Assembly (NCBI GenBank): GCA_034521975.1
Contig: JAXHLR010000006.1
Coordinates: forward strand, 186,001-250,000
Direction of reading: 5' to 3'
Source: Acidimicrobiales bacterium
GTDB taxonomy: Bacteria; Actinomycetota; Acidimicrobiia; Acidimicrobiales; SKKL01
DNA: 64,000 bases
Below the pieces are notes generated by a model. The model was not told where the DNA came from and did not search any database. It saw only the letters and a program-made list of their open reading frames with translations. This document shows, piece after piece, positions 27,639 to 35,590 of the stretch. Within the stretch, counting starts at the first letter, position 1. Each line of letters opens with the position of its first letter. The translations under genes and the position numbers were made by a program.

Positions 27639-29305
27639 CGGCCGGCCCCCCGTCGGTCACCGAGCCAGCCCCGCAACAGCTGGGCCACCTCGTCGGGCTG
27701 GTTGTCGATCATCTCGGCCACCTCGTTCGCCACGGTCGCCTCGCTCTCGACGGTCGGGGTGCCGACACCACCGATGAGGTTGTTGAGCGACACGAGGTCG
27801 AGCGAGTTGCCCGCAGCGGTGTGGGCGTCGGCCGCCTCGTTGACCCTGGCCATCTGTGCCGGGGTGAGCGAGTCGGGCGCGGCACGCTCGATGGCTCGCA
27901 TCTCGATCGAGTCGGCCAGCGCCGCACGCCGCTTGGCGGCCTTGCGCATGGTCCGGTAGCCGAGCGCCAGGACGATCAGCACCACGACCACCAGGGCGAT
28001 CGTCTGGTAGAGCTGCATCTGGGCCTCCGACGCCGCGGTGTCGTCGGCTTCGGCCAGATCGGCAGCCATCTGGTCGGCAACGCTGGTGTCGAAGGGCATG
28101 GCGCTCACCGCCAGCAGGTCGCCCCGGTCGGGGCGGATGTCGGCGCCGGCGGTCACCACCTGCTCGATCTGGTCAACCATCTCGGGGGTGACGGTCTCCT
28201 CGTCCACCAGCACCGCGACCGACATGCGGGTCACCTTGCCCGGTGCCCGGTTGGTGGCTTCGACGATGCGGTTCACCCCGAACACCACGTTCGACTCGTC
28301 GAGGGTGTACTCGGTCGGCGGACCCTCGGCATCGACGGCCTCGCCGTCGGGTCCCAACACACCCGTTGCCGCCTGGCCCGGCCCGGTGTACTCCTCGTTT
28401 CGAACCTGCTCCTCGAGCGCCACCCGACCGCCGTCCTCGTCGGCGACGTCCTCGTAGAGCTCTCGGGTCACCGTCTGCTCGTCGAAGTCCAGCTCGGCGG
28501 TGACGTTGACCACGGCCTTGCCCGGTCCAACGACCGAGGTGAGCATCGCCTGGAGCTCGCTGGCGACCGACTCCTCGAAGGCGTTGACCTGGCGCATGTT
28601 CATGTCGTTGCCGGCGTAGTCGACCGAGCGCTGGCCGGGGGCCGCCAGCACCATCCCGGTCGAGTCGGCCACGGTGATCTGGCCGGGTCCCAGGCGATCG
28701 ACGCTGGAGGCCACCAGGTTGACGATCCCCTGCACCTGTCCACCATCGAGGGTGGTACCCGCTCGAGTGCTCACCAGCACCGAAGCGCTGGCCTCACGGT
28801 CGTTGAGCGCGAACGCCGTGTCGCGGGGCAACGCCAGGTGCACCGTGGCCCCCTCGATGGCGTCGATCGAGCGGATGGTGCGGGCCAACTCACCCTCGAG
28901 CGCCCGCTGATAGCCGACCCGCTGACTGAACTCGGAAGCGGTGATGCCCTGGTCGTCCAGGATCGACCAGCCAGCGGAACCGCCCGCCGGCAATCCGTCG
29001 GCCGAGAGACGTATGCGGGTCTCATAGAGCTCACCTCGGGGAACCTGCACCGTGGTCCCACCGTTCTCGAGGCGGTAGGGGATCCCCTCGGCCGACAGCT
29101 GCTCGGTCACCGCGGCCGCGTCCGCTGGTTCGAGGTTGGTGTACAGCGCCGCGTACTCCCCCTCGCCGGCCAGGCGGGTGAACAGGAACACCCCGGCGAA
29201 CACCGCGACCACCGCGCCGGCCATCAGGGCCTTCTGGCCCTTGGTGTAGGTGGCGTTGAGCGAGCTGGCCCGCTCCTTGAGGCTGACGAGGTCGAACCCT
29301 GCCAT
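27635..29305 (-). CDS. fliF: flagellar MS-ring protein FliF
   Basis: 556-aa membrane protein forming the MS ring on which rotor and export gate are built. It has an N-terminal membrane span (ALMAGAVVAVFAGVFLFTRL), ring-building motifs starting LYTNLEPADAAAVTEQLSAE, then SQRVGYQRALEGELARTI and HLALPRDTAFALNDREASAS. A second span lies at about 430-450 (TIALVVVVLIVLALGYRTM), followed by a cytoplasmic tail that binds FliG. The ATG shares one base with the fliE stop. Confidence 0.97.
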   Translation of the reverse strand: MAGFDLVSLKERASSLNATYTKGQKALMAGAVVAVFAGVFLFTRLAGEGEYAALYTNLEPADAAAVTEQLSAEGIPYRLENGGTTVQVPRGELYETRIRLSADGLPAGGSAGWSILDDQGITASEFSQRVGYQRALEGELARTIRSIDAIEGATVHLALPRDTAFALNDREASASVLVSTRAGTTLDGGQVQGIVNLVASSVDRLGPGQITVADSTGMVLAAPGQRSVDYAGNDMNMRQVNAFEESVASELQAMLTSVVGPGKAVVNVTAELDFDEQTVTRELYEDVADEDGGRVALEEQVRNEEYTGPGQAATGVLGPDGEAVDAEGPPTEYTLDESNVVFGVNRIVEATNRAPGKVTRMSVAVLVDEETVTPEMVDQIEQVVTAGADIRPDRGDLLAVSAMPFDTSVADQMAADLAEADDTAASEAQMQLYQTIALVVVVLIVLALGYRTMRKAAKRRAALADSIEMRAIERAAPDSLTPAQMARVNEAADAHTAAGNSLDLVSLNNLIGGVGTPTVESEATVANEVAEMIDNQPDEVAQLLRGWLGDRRGAGR

Positions 29306-29637
29306 CAGATCTGCATCCTCATGATCTCGTTGAACGACTCAACCGCCCGGTTGCGCACCGCGACGGTGAGCTGGGTGGCGAGCTGGGTCTGGGTGGCCTG
29401 CACCATGTAGTCCTCGACGGCGGCCAGGTCGCCGGTGGCGGCGGCTTGGGCCAGGCGGTCGGTCTCCGCGTGCGAGGCCTGGAGGTCTTCGAGCGCGGAC
29501 GCGATCTTCGAGCCGAACGCGGTGCCGCGCTCCTCGGCCGCGGGGTCGACCTGCTGGTTCGGGCGAACCGAGGGCGTGAACCCGGCGGGAACGATGCCGC
29601 CGGCGCCGCCGATGCCCGGAGGTGGTTGGATCGGCAT
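29305..29637 (-). CDS. fliE: flagellar hook-basal body protein FliE
   Basis: 110-aa small rod-base protein linking the MS ring and export gate to the rod. The C-terminal pattern is typical (VEDYMVQATQTQLATQLTVA; VRNRAVESFNEIMRMQI). The Pro/Gly-rich first 40 residues are variable. It sits between flgC and fliF, its standard place. Confidence 0.93.
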   Translation of the reverse strand: MPIQPPPGIGGAGGIVPAGFTPSVRPNQQVDPAAEERGTAFGSKIASALEDLQASHAETDRLAQAAATGDLAAVEDYMVQATQTQLATQLTVAVRNRAVESFNEIMRMQI

Positions 29638-29639
29638 GA

Positions 29640-30047
29640 TCAGCGTCCGATCTCGAGGCCGCGCAGGTAGGCATCGCGGGCTCGCTCGAAGACGGTCACA
29701 TTGGCCTGGTAGGCGCGCTGGGCGATGATGAGGTTGGTCATCTGGTCGCTGAGGTCCATGTCGGGCATGCGCACCATTCCCTCTTCGTCAGCAAGGGGGT
29801 GGGAGGGGTCGTAGCTGAGGCGGCCCTCGGGATCGCCGAAGAGCGCCCCCGCGACCCGCACGCCGGAGCCGACCTTGCCCCGCTCGAACTGTGCGGTCTC
29901 GGCGACGATCTGGCGTTCCTGGTAGGCGGGATCCTCGGTCGACCGGACGGTGTTGACGTTGGCGACGTTGTCGGCGGTGGCGTCGATCCAGGTCTTGAAC
30001 AGGTTCATGCCCGAGGCGGCGATCCCGAGCGATCCGAACATCGTCAT
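29640..30047 (-). CDS. flgC: flagellar basal-body rod protein FlgC
   Basis: 135-aa proximal rod subunit. N-terminal motif: MFGSLGIAASGMNLFKTWID, ATADNVANVNTVRS. C-terminal motif: DLSDQMTNLIIAQRAYQANV. Start ATG 30047 (MTMFG) lies one nt after the flgB stop; ATG 30041 is an in-frame alternative. Confidence 0.95.
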   Translation of the reverse strand: MTMFGSLGIAASGMNLFKTWIDATADNVANVNTVRSTEDPAYQERQIVAETAQFERGKVGSGVRVAGALFGDPEGRLSYDPSHPLADEEGMVRMPDMDLSDQMTNLIIAQRAYQANVTVFERARDAYLRGLEIGR

Positions 30048-30048
30048 G

Positions 30049-30396
30049 TCACTGTCCCGTGATCGCGGTGCGAAGGAGGCGGAACTTGCCGTTCATGGCC
30101 TCGACGACGAGTTGGTGGCGGAGCGCGGTCTCGGTCAATCCCACGATCTCCTCGTCCAACGCCACGTTGTTGCCGTTGAGCCGGGTCGCGGCGGTGGAAC
30201 GGGAGATTGCCGGGTTCATCGCCGACGGATCGCCGCGGTCGATGGCGGTGCGCAGCGAGTCCTCGAATTCGACCCGGTTGGCGAGGTAGCCAGGGGTCTC
30301 GACGTTGGCGATGTTGTCCTCGGCGGCCTGGCGACGAAGGCTCAGGCCCTGCAACGAGGCCTGCAACGCCTGGAAGGTGGGATCACCGATCTGCAT
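30049..30396 (-). CDS. flgB: flagellar basal-body rod protein FlgB
   Basis: 115-aa rod subunit nearest the MS ring, first gene of the long flagellar run. The conserved N-terminal part is LQGLSLRRQAAEDNIANVET with PGYLANRVEFEDSLRTAI; the C-terminal helix is EEIVGLTETALRHQLVVEAM. ATG 30396 matches the family start best; an in-frame GTG at 30423 would add 9 residues. Neither has a strong ribosome binding site. The upstream 150 bp should hold the operon promoter; a GATTCGCG element at 30448-30455 (minus) recalls the fliC/flgN motifs. Confidence 0.93.
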   Translation of the reverse strand: MQIGDPTFQALQASLQGLSLRRQAAEDNIANVETPGYLANRVEFEDSLRTAIDRGDPSAMNPAISRSTAATRLNGNNVALDEEIVGLTETALRHQLVVEAMNGKFRLLRTAITGQ

Positions 30397-30576
30397 CAGC
30401 AGACGCCCCGGCGAGCAGAGCACATCGTTGGCATCACAGAGACCTCGCGCGAATCGATCAATCGGACTCGCCAGTCCTTGGCGATCGACCGAGCGCTCCG
30501 TGCTCGCTGCGAGGGGTCGGCGTCACCCCTCCCCCGCTGAGCCTTCGTCGCCGAATGATGCGATCGGCCCAGTTCC

Positions 30577-31515
30577 TCAGCGACCCGCCCCCTCCCAGCC
30601 CCGCTTCATGAGGATGTGGGCCAGGTCGTCGATCAGCTCGGGGAGCGCGTGGTCGATCTCCAGCTCGGGGAAGCGCACCGGTTGCCAGCCAGACATCGTC
30701 AGCTTGCGATCGCGCCGCTTGTCGCGCGCCGACTCGACCACACCGTCGTGCCAGAAGGGGTGATCGACCTCGACCGCCACCTGCCAGCGCGGCCAGGCGA
30801 GGTCCACGACGATGTCCTCACCGTTGACCAGGACGAGGGGCATGTTGACGATCGGCGCAGGCAACCCCCGACCGGTGATCGCCTCGATGACGACGAGCTC
30901 GAGGTCCGAGCGGGCGACGCCTCGCCACTCTGCCCGCGAGAGCAGCGCCTCACGGAAGATCACCGCTGCGGGACGACCGGGCTGGAACAACCGCTTCGAG
31001 GTCGCCATGAGCGTCCCAAGGGTGCAGCGCCGCTCGGCCAGCGCCTGCTCGATGGCGCTGACCGTCTTCCGACGCCCGAGCATCGCCGCGGAGTCGAAGA
31101 GCGTCCGCGGCGGGCTGGTCAAACGGATGCCGTCGGATCGCCGACCAGCCACGTCGACCGGATCGATCCGGCGGGAATGATGGATGATCAGACCGTCGAG
31201 GGTCAGCCGTGCGCCGCGAGGCAACAACACGTGGACACGGGTGTCGCGCATGCCTCGGTATCCCCATTCCTGGCCCGCGGTGGTGAAGCCGATCGCAGCC
31301 AGCGGCTGGCGGAGGCAGGCTGCCACCATCCACTGGATGCGACCCGCCGGAACCGAGGGCGAGCGATAGACCCCCGGACCCATGCGGATCAGCCGTTGCG
31401 ACGCGATCGTCCGATCGGTCTGACGGGCGGTGAACCCGAGGGTCTCGAAGTCAGCGCGAGTGATGACGCCGTGATGGGCGACCATCCACCGGTCGTACTC
31501 CAGCGGGACGGGCAC
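30577..31515 (-). CDS. AbiEi/DUF559-like protein inside the flagellar locus
   Basis: 312-aa protein of a type common in high-GC actinobacteria. The N-terminus (about 1-60) is a winged-helix resembling the AbiEi antitoxin head (VITRADFETLGFTARQTDR, RMGPGVYRSPSV). The C-terminal part (about 205-300) looks like a VSR/DUF559 nuclease-type fold, with LVNGEDIVVDLAWPRWQVAV followed by EVDHPFWHDG, then KLTMSGWQPVRF. No partner toxin gene is adjacent, so a toxin-antitoxin role is unsupported. GTG 31515 has GGGGAGG five nt upstream. It has no known flagellar function; it separates the fliC unit from the flgB unit and may be a later insertion. Confidence 0.78.
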   Translation of the reverse strand: MPVPLEYDRWMVAHHGVITRADFETLGFTARQTDRTIASQRLIRMGPGVYRSPSVPAGRIQWMVAACLRQPLAAIGFTTAGQEWGYRGMRDTRVHVLLPRGARLTLDGLIIHHSRRIDPVDVAGRRSDGIRLTSPPRTLFDSAAMLGRRKTVSAIEQALAERRCTLGTLMATSKRLFQPGRPAAVIFREALLSRAEWRGVARSDLELVVIEAITGRGLPAPIVNMPLVLVNGEDIVVDLAWPRWQVAVEVDHPFWHDGVVESARDKRRDRKLTMSGWQPVRFPELEIDHALPELIDDLAHILMKRGWEGAGR

Positions 31516-31565
31516 GGTGCCTCCCCTGGTCGTCGATCGCCGGGGGAAGGCTCAGGTCAACATAG

Positions 31566-31581
31566 AGCGAGCGCGCTCGCT
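31566..31581. repeat. 16-bp perfect palindrome
   Basis: AGCGAGCGCGCTCGCT reads identically on both strands, 51 bp upstream of the AbiEi-like gene start. It could be an operator for that gene's helix-turn-helix product; this is only positional inference. Confidence 0.6.
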
Positions 31582-31610
31582 GCGCAATGGCCCAACCGGC
31601 CCGCGACTCG

Positions 31611-31657
31611 CAATGGCAGCGTTTTCCTCCCACAGGGGGAGCAAACTGCTGCCATTG
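31611..31657. terminator. long interrupted hairpin after the fliC-fliD-fliS unit
   Basis: CAATGGCAGC (31611-31620) pairs with GCTGCCATTG (31648-31657). Inside, GTTT pairs with AAAC and CTCCC with GGGAG around a 5-nt loop. It lies 40 bp beyond the stop of the FliT-like gene and should end transcription of the filament unit. Confidence 0.7.
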
Positions 31658-31696
31658 GCAGGGGGAGGCGGGGCGGCCGGGGCGCAGGAGCGAGGG

Positions 31697-32032
31697 TCAG
31701 GCGTCGTGGTCGACCATGCTCGGCGCCGGCGGCTCGTCGACGATGGAGGGGCGACGGGGGACGCTCTGGTGCCGGGCCAGCTCGCCGCCGATCGCGTCTT
31801 TGGCCGCGGCGACCCGCTCGGCGGTGGCGTTCACCGCCTCGAGCAGCAGTCGGGCCCGCTCGTGCAACGCCTCGGGCATCGTCCCCATGCCCTCGGGGGG
31901 ATCGAACCCACCGATGGCCTCGAACTCCGACTCCAGCTCGAGCAGGCCGTCGGGATCCACGTGGCCGAGCGCCGCCTCGATGCGATCGAGGACCGCGGTC
32001 CACACCCGCAGCTCCGGGGAACGGTCGTTCAT
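31697..32032 (-). CDS. small helical protein in FliT position
   Basis: 111-aa acidic, all-helical protein with no firm family match by eye. The helices VWTAVLDRIEAALGHVDPDG and ALHERARLLLEAVNATAERV resemble a FliT/FlgN-type four-helix export chaperone, and the gene starts inside the fliS stop (ATGA), where fliT lies in other genomes. I infer a FliD chaperone or a FliT analogue. The C-terminal 25 residues are Pro-rich and probably disordered. Confidence 0.65.
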   Translation of the reverse strand: MNDRSPELRVWTAVLDRIEAALGHVDPDGLLELESEFEAIGGFDPPEGMGTMPEALHERARLLLEAVNATAERVAAAKDAIGGELARHQSVPRRPSIVDEPPAPSMVDHDA

Positions 32033-32463
32033 CCCGAGAGGTCCAGGCCGCCAGCCGAAGCCGCCGGGGCGCCGGCGGAAGCGGCGCTCAGCGACTGGTA
32101 GGCCTCGGCCCAGGTGTCGCGGAGGGGCTGCACCAGCGAGCGGGCCTCGGCCACCAGCGAGGCGCTCTTGGTGATGTTCGCCCGGCCGAGCAGGTCGGCG
32201 AGCCAGGTGTAGAGGTCGGCCATGGCCTGCGCACCGTCCCAGCGGTCGAAGTCGAGCGCGCTGTGCAACTCGGCGACGATGTCCTGCGCGTGGGTCAGCG
32301 CCTCATGGGAGCCGGCGACCTCGCCTCTGCCGATAGCGACGGTGGCGTCGTCGAGGTCCCGGAGGAGTCGATCGTAGAGCAGCACCAGGAGCCGTTCGGG
32401 TGGGATCGTGCCGACGCCGTCGGCGACGAACTTGCTGCGGGCGGTCGTGGTGGGTGCATACAT
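32029..32463 (-). CDS. fliS: flagellin export chaperone FliS
   Basis: 144-aa four-helix chaperone that keeps flagellin monomers unpolymerised before export. Family blocks: PPERLLVLLYDRLLRDLDDA, THAQDIVAELHSALDFDRWD and MADLYTWLADLLGRANI. In characterised systems FliS also affects FliW access to flagellin, fitting the fliW-csrA pair here. A 25-residue Ala/Gly/Ser tail is extra. Start ATG 32463; it lies 21 bp after fliD. Confidence 0.95.
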   Translation of the reverse strand: MYAPTTTARSKFVADGVGTIPPERLLVLLYDRLLRDLDDATVAIGRGEVAGSHEALTHAQDIVAELHSALDFDRWDGAQAMADLYTWLADLLGRANITKSASLVAEARSLVQPLRDTWAEAYQSLSAASAGAPAASAGGLDLSG

Positions 32464-32484
32464 GGGAATCCGTTCCCCTCGTGG

Positions 32485-34053
32485 CTACTGGTTGTAGTTG
32501 GCTTGGAGGCCGGCGAGCTGGCTGGTCAGCCACTGGCTCTGGTTCTGGAGCTGGCCGAGCATCGACTCGAGCGCCGTGTACTGACGGCGGAGCCCGGCCT
32601 CCCGCTTCTCGAGACGCACGTCCCAGGCCTCGATCTGGCGGTTGAGGTCCTTGATCCGGTTCTCGCGGGACTGCTCGGCGGTGGTGAGCTGTCCGTTCAC
32701 CGCGTCGAGCGCCCGGTTGGTGGCGGTGGTGAGTCGCTTGGCGGCGCCCGGCTCGTAGTCGACCGTTCCGACAGCCCCGGTCTGGCCGGCGGCCACGTCC
32801 ACGGTGAGTCCACCGAGGCGCTCGTGGAGGGTGCTCATGGCCACCCGGAGGCTGCCGTCGTCTCGGACCGTCACCTCGGCGGTTTCGCCGTCGACGGTGG
32901 CTGCGAAGGTGCCGTCGCCGTTGTCGGTGACCTCGACGGCGTAGCTGCCGGGCTGGGCCCGCCAGCCGGCCCGGACGTAGGTGAGGTCGCCGGTGGTCTC
33001 GGCGCCGTCGACGAAGAGGCGTTCGACCGCGACGGGGTCGCTCTCGTAGGCCGCGGCGAAGGCGGCCTCGTCGAAGGTGACAGTTCCATCGCGCTGCAGC
33101 TCGACGCCGGCGAGGCCCGGCGTTCCGAGAGCGCTCTGGCCGACGGCACCGGTGAGAGCGCTGGTGAGGCGCCGGGCAACCGTGCGCACCGTCGAGTCGC
33201 CGGTGAGGATCGACCGCTCGTTGGTCTCGGGGTCGTAGTCGGTCAAGCCGTCGATCTCGGCGAGCGCCCCGTTGACGGCGTCGACCATCGCCGCGACCTT
33301 GTCGCTGATGCCGGCGACGTCGCGCTCGACGTCGATGGTGACCTCGGAGGTGGTCTTGGCGTGGAGGGTGATGGTGGCGCCCTCGATCAGGTCGTCGATG
33401 GTGTTGGTGGACCGGGTGACGGTGATCCCACCGACGTCGAGCTGGGCGTCTGCGGCGCTCCGGGTGATGGCGAACGGATCGGTCCACCCGGTGCTGGTGA
33501 CCGAGAACGCGTTGTCGACACCGGTCTCCTCGGCGGTGAGGATCAGCCGGTGCTCGCCGGAGGTGACCTGCAGCGTGCTGGCGGTGACCCCGACGCCGGC
33601 GTCGTTGATCTGGGTGACGAGCTCGCCGAGGGTGCCCGCTGTGTCGAAGTCGTGGGTGGTCCCGTCGGCGGTGATGCTGACCGTCCGGCCGTCGAGGGTG
33701 GCGTCGAGCCCTGCGAAGCTGTCGCCACTCGACTGCTGCATCGCCTGGGCGAGTGACTCGACGGTGAAGCTGAGCGAGTTGCCCGGCGCACCGGTGCCGG
33801 CGGAGACCGACACGGCGTCGGGGTTCGAGGAGGTGGCGGTGAGACCCCGCCAGTCCGTGCTCGATGCGAGCTCGTTGGCCGCGGTGCGGGCCGAGGAGAT
33901 CCTGGAGCGGACCGAGGCGTAGGCGTCGAGGCCGGCCTGGGCGATCTTCGCCCTCTCTTGGAGCCGGGTCTTGGGGATCGACTCGACCTGCATGAGCTGT
34001 CGGATGATCGCGGTGGTGTCGAGCCCGGAGGCCAGGCCGTCGATGTAGCTCAC
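32485..34053 (-). CDS. fliD: flagellar filament cap protein FliD
   Basis: 522-aa cap protein under which flagellin folds. N-terminal motif: SYIDGLASGLDTTAIIRQLM, QVESIPKTRLQERAKIAQ. C-terminal motif: ENRIKDLNRQIEAWDVRLEK, REAGLRRQYTALESMLGQLQ. The middle carries beta-rich head domains with flagellin-hook-like repeats. Start GTG 34053 has GAGGGAGC close upstream. It follows the flagellin gene after a strong hairpin, so it probably receives only part of fliC transcription. Confidence 0.95.
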   Translation of the reverse strand: MSYIDGLASGLDTTAIIRQLMQVESIPKTRLQERAKIAQAGLDAYASVRSRISSARTAANELASSTDWRGLTATSSNPDAVSVSAGTGAPGNSLSFTVESLAQAMQQSSGDSFAGLDATLDGRTVSITADGTTHDFDTAGTLGELVTQINDAGVGVTASTLQVTSGEHRLILTAEETGVDNAFSVTSTGWTDPFAITRSAADAQLDVGGITVTRSTNTIDDLIEGATITLHAKTTSEVTIDVERDVAGISDKVAAMVDAVNGALAEIDGLTDYDPETNERSILTGDSTVRTVARRLTSALTGAVGQSALGTPGLAGVELQRDGTVTFDEAAFAAAYESDPVAVERLFVDGAETTGDLTYVRAGWRAQPGSYAVEVTDNGDGTFAATVDGETAEVTVRDDGSLRVAMSTLHERLGGLTVDVAAGQTGAVGTVDYEPGAAKRLTTATNRALDAVNGQLTTAEQSRENRIKDLNRQIEAWDVRLEKREAGLRRQYTALESMLGQLQNQSQWLTSQLAGLQANYNQ

Positions 34054-34095
34054 GCTCGCTCCCTCGGTCGGTGGTCAGGTGGACTGACCGGGCCG

Positions 34096-34129
34096 GAGGG
34101 GGAGCGGACCCCGTTGTCCGCTCCCCCTC
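34096..34129. terminator. 14-bp perfect hairpin after the flagellin gene
   Basis: Arms 34096-34109 (GAGGGGGAGCGGAC) and 34116-34129 (GTCCGCTCCCCCTC) are perfect complements with a 6-nt loop, 18 bp beyond the fliC stop. A strong partial terminator here would make fliC transcripts far more abundant than fliD. Confidence 0.8.
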
Positions 34130-34146
34130 TCTGGCTCGGTGGGGTA

Positions 34147-35337
34147 CTAGCCGAGGAGCCCGAGCACCGACTGGGGCATGGCGTTGGCCTGGCCCAGCAT
34201 GGCGGTGCCGGCCTGCTGCAGGATCTGGTGCCGGGTGAACTGCACCATCTCGAGGGCCATGTCGGTGTCGCGGATGCGGGACTCCGAGGCAGCCAGGTTC
34301 TCGGTGGTGACCTGCAGGTTGTTGACCGTCGACTCGAAGCGGTTCTGGACCGCACCGAGGTCACCACGAAGGGCGGAGACGTCGTTGATCGCGCCGTCGA
34401 TGAAGTCGATGGCGTTCTCGGCGTCGTTCTCGACGTCGATGCCGCCGACACCGAGGGTGGTGGCGTCGACGCCACCGATCGCAACCTCGATCGTCTCGCC
34501 CTTGTTGGCGCCGACCTGGAACTTGGCAGCATCGCCAGCAGCGGCATCGATGTCGCCGGGGCTGATGCCGAGATCCGCGAGGGCAGTGTCGGTTCCGGAG
34601 TCAGCGAGCGTGAAGGTCTCGGTGTCGCCGAGCCCCCCGATTTCGAGGGTGAGGCTAGAGCCAGCACCAACGGTCTCGCCGGAGACCGACACCTTGTCGG
34701 TGAAGGCCTGGGCATCGGCGTTGCCACTGGCGGCGAGCGCCGACTTGATCGCGGTCTCCAGCGCGGCTGCAGCTGTCTCGACGTCGTCGCCAGCGAGGGC
34801 GGACATCGATACCGTGACCGCGCCGGTCCCGTTGATGTTGATCGTGAACTCGTGACCAGCGGTGGTCGTATAGGCACCATCGGCATCGAGTCCGGTGACG
34901 CTCGCGGGGGTCGAGCCGAAGCTGCCGTCGAGCAGCTTCTGCGAACCGAACTTGGTCGAATCCGCGATGCGGTCGATCTCGGCGGAAAGCTGGTCGATCT
35001 CTGCCTGGGCCGCCGCACGGGCGTCGCTGTCGTTCGAGGCGTTGGAGGCCTGCACGGCCAGGTCACGCATGCGGTTGAGCATGCTGTGGACCTCGTTGAG
35101 GGCGCCTTCTGCGGTCTGCACGACCGAGATGCCGTCCTGGGCGTTGCGGGTGGCCTGGCGAAGACCCGAGACCTGCGCACGCAGACCCTGGCTGATCACG
35201 AGGCCGGCAGCGTCGTCGGCCGCCCGGTTGATGCGGAAGCCCGACGAGAGCTTCTCGAGGCTCTTGCCCATGACGTTGTTCGTCTGGGACAGGTTCCGGT
35301 ACGAGTTGAACGCTGCGATGTTCTGGTTGATCCTCAT
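34147..35337 (-). CDS. fliC: flagellin
   Basis: 396-aa filament subunit. The D0/D1 ends are strongly conserved: MRINQNIAAFNSYRNLSQTN, KLSSGFRINRAADDAAGLVI at the start; SRIRDTDMALEMVQFTRHQI and QQAGTAMLGQANAMPQSVLG at the end. The middle (about 165-300) is a variable Ala/Gly/Thr-rich surface domain. ATG 35337 is fixed by AAGGAGGAA 10 nt upstream and by the conserved MRINQN start. It is the only flagellin in the window. Its leader holds possible CsrA sites and a FliA-type promoter candidate (listed separately). Confidence 0.97.
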   Translation of the reverse strand: MRINQNIAAFNSYRNLSQTNNVMGKSLEKLSSGFRINRAADDAAGLVISQGLRAQVSGLRQATRNAQDGISVVQTAEGALNEVHSMLNRMRDLAVQASNASNDSDARAAAQAEIDQLSAEIDRIADSTKFGSQKLLDGSFGSTPASVTGLDADGAYTTTAGHEFTININGTGAVTVSMSALAGDDVETAAAALETAIKSALAASGNADAQAFTDKVSVSGETVGAGSSLTLEIGGLGDTETFTLADSGTDTALADLGISPGDIDAAAGDAAKFQVGANKGETIEVAIGGVDATTLGVGGIDVENDAENAIDFIDGAINDVSALRGDLGAVQNRFESTVNNLQVTTENLAASESRIRDTDMALEMVQFTRHQILQQAGTAMLGQANAMPQSVLGLLG

Positions 35338-35338
35338 T

Positions 35339-35366
35339 GTTCCGTCTTCCTCCTTGAATGTGGAAC
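35339..35366 (-). promoter_or_regulatory. flagellin leader: Shine-Dalgarno in a hairpin loop, possible CsrA site
   Basis: On the mRNA, GTTCC (35366-35362) can pair with GGAAC (35343-35339), leaving AAGGAGGAA in an 18-nt loop. CsrA prefers GGA in loops, and three GGA triplets lie in this interval, one of them the Shine-Dalgarno itself. This fits the known FliW-CsrA-flagellin circuit; binding is inferred. Confidence 0.5.
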
Positions 35367-35440
35367 TCGGTACCAACCCATGTGGAGCTGGGACCTACCG
35401 CTTCCTGCGGCAGGCGATCGATCGGACCGGCCGAGGGGCC

Positions 35441-35465
35441 GATGAGGCTTCGCCCGCGAATTTCC
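35441..35465 (-). promoter_or_regulatory. bipartite motif directed at fliC (copy 1)
   Basis: Minus strand GGAAATTCGCG, 4 nt, AAGCCTCATC; its downstream end is 103 nt before the flagellin start. The same two half-elements recur inverted at 35534-35561 facing flgN, so this is probably a shared sigma-factor or regulator site. Confidence 0.55.
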
Positions 35466-35533
35466 GCGCCGGCCACCGAGAATGGTTCACCTGGCCCAGT
35501 CCGCGCGCATCGTGGTCGACCGATCCCGTAGGG

Positions 35534-35561
35534 GGAGATTCGCGACGACGAAAGCCTCATC
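35534..35561 (+). promoter_or_regulatory. bipartite motif directed at flgN-flgK-flgL (copy 2)
   Basis: Plus strand GGAGATTCGCG, 7 nt, AAGCCTCATC; it ends 29 nt before the flgN start. Ten of 11 bases of the first half and all 10 of the second match copy 1. The spacer differs by 3 nt. Confidence 0.55.
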
Positions 35562-35590
35562 ACCGCGGCGTCGCTGCCGAACGGTCCGTC

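Noticed and set aside
31566-31657. Considered a mobile-element end or attachment site beside the AbiEi-like gene
   Set aside because: No transposase, no target duplication and no matching repeat on the other side of the gene.
30616-33756. Open frame of over 1000 codons on the plus strand opposite AbiEi-like, fliS and fliD
   Set aside because: High-GC antisense artefact; the minus strand carries recognised proteins with overlaps and ribosome binding sites.
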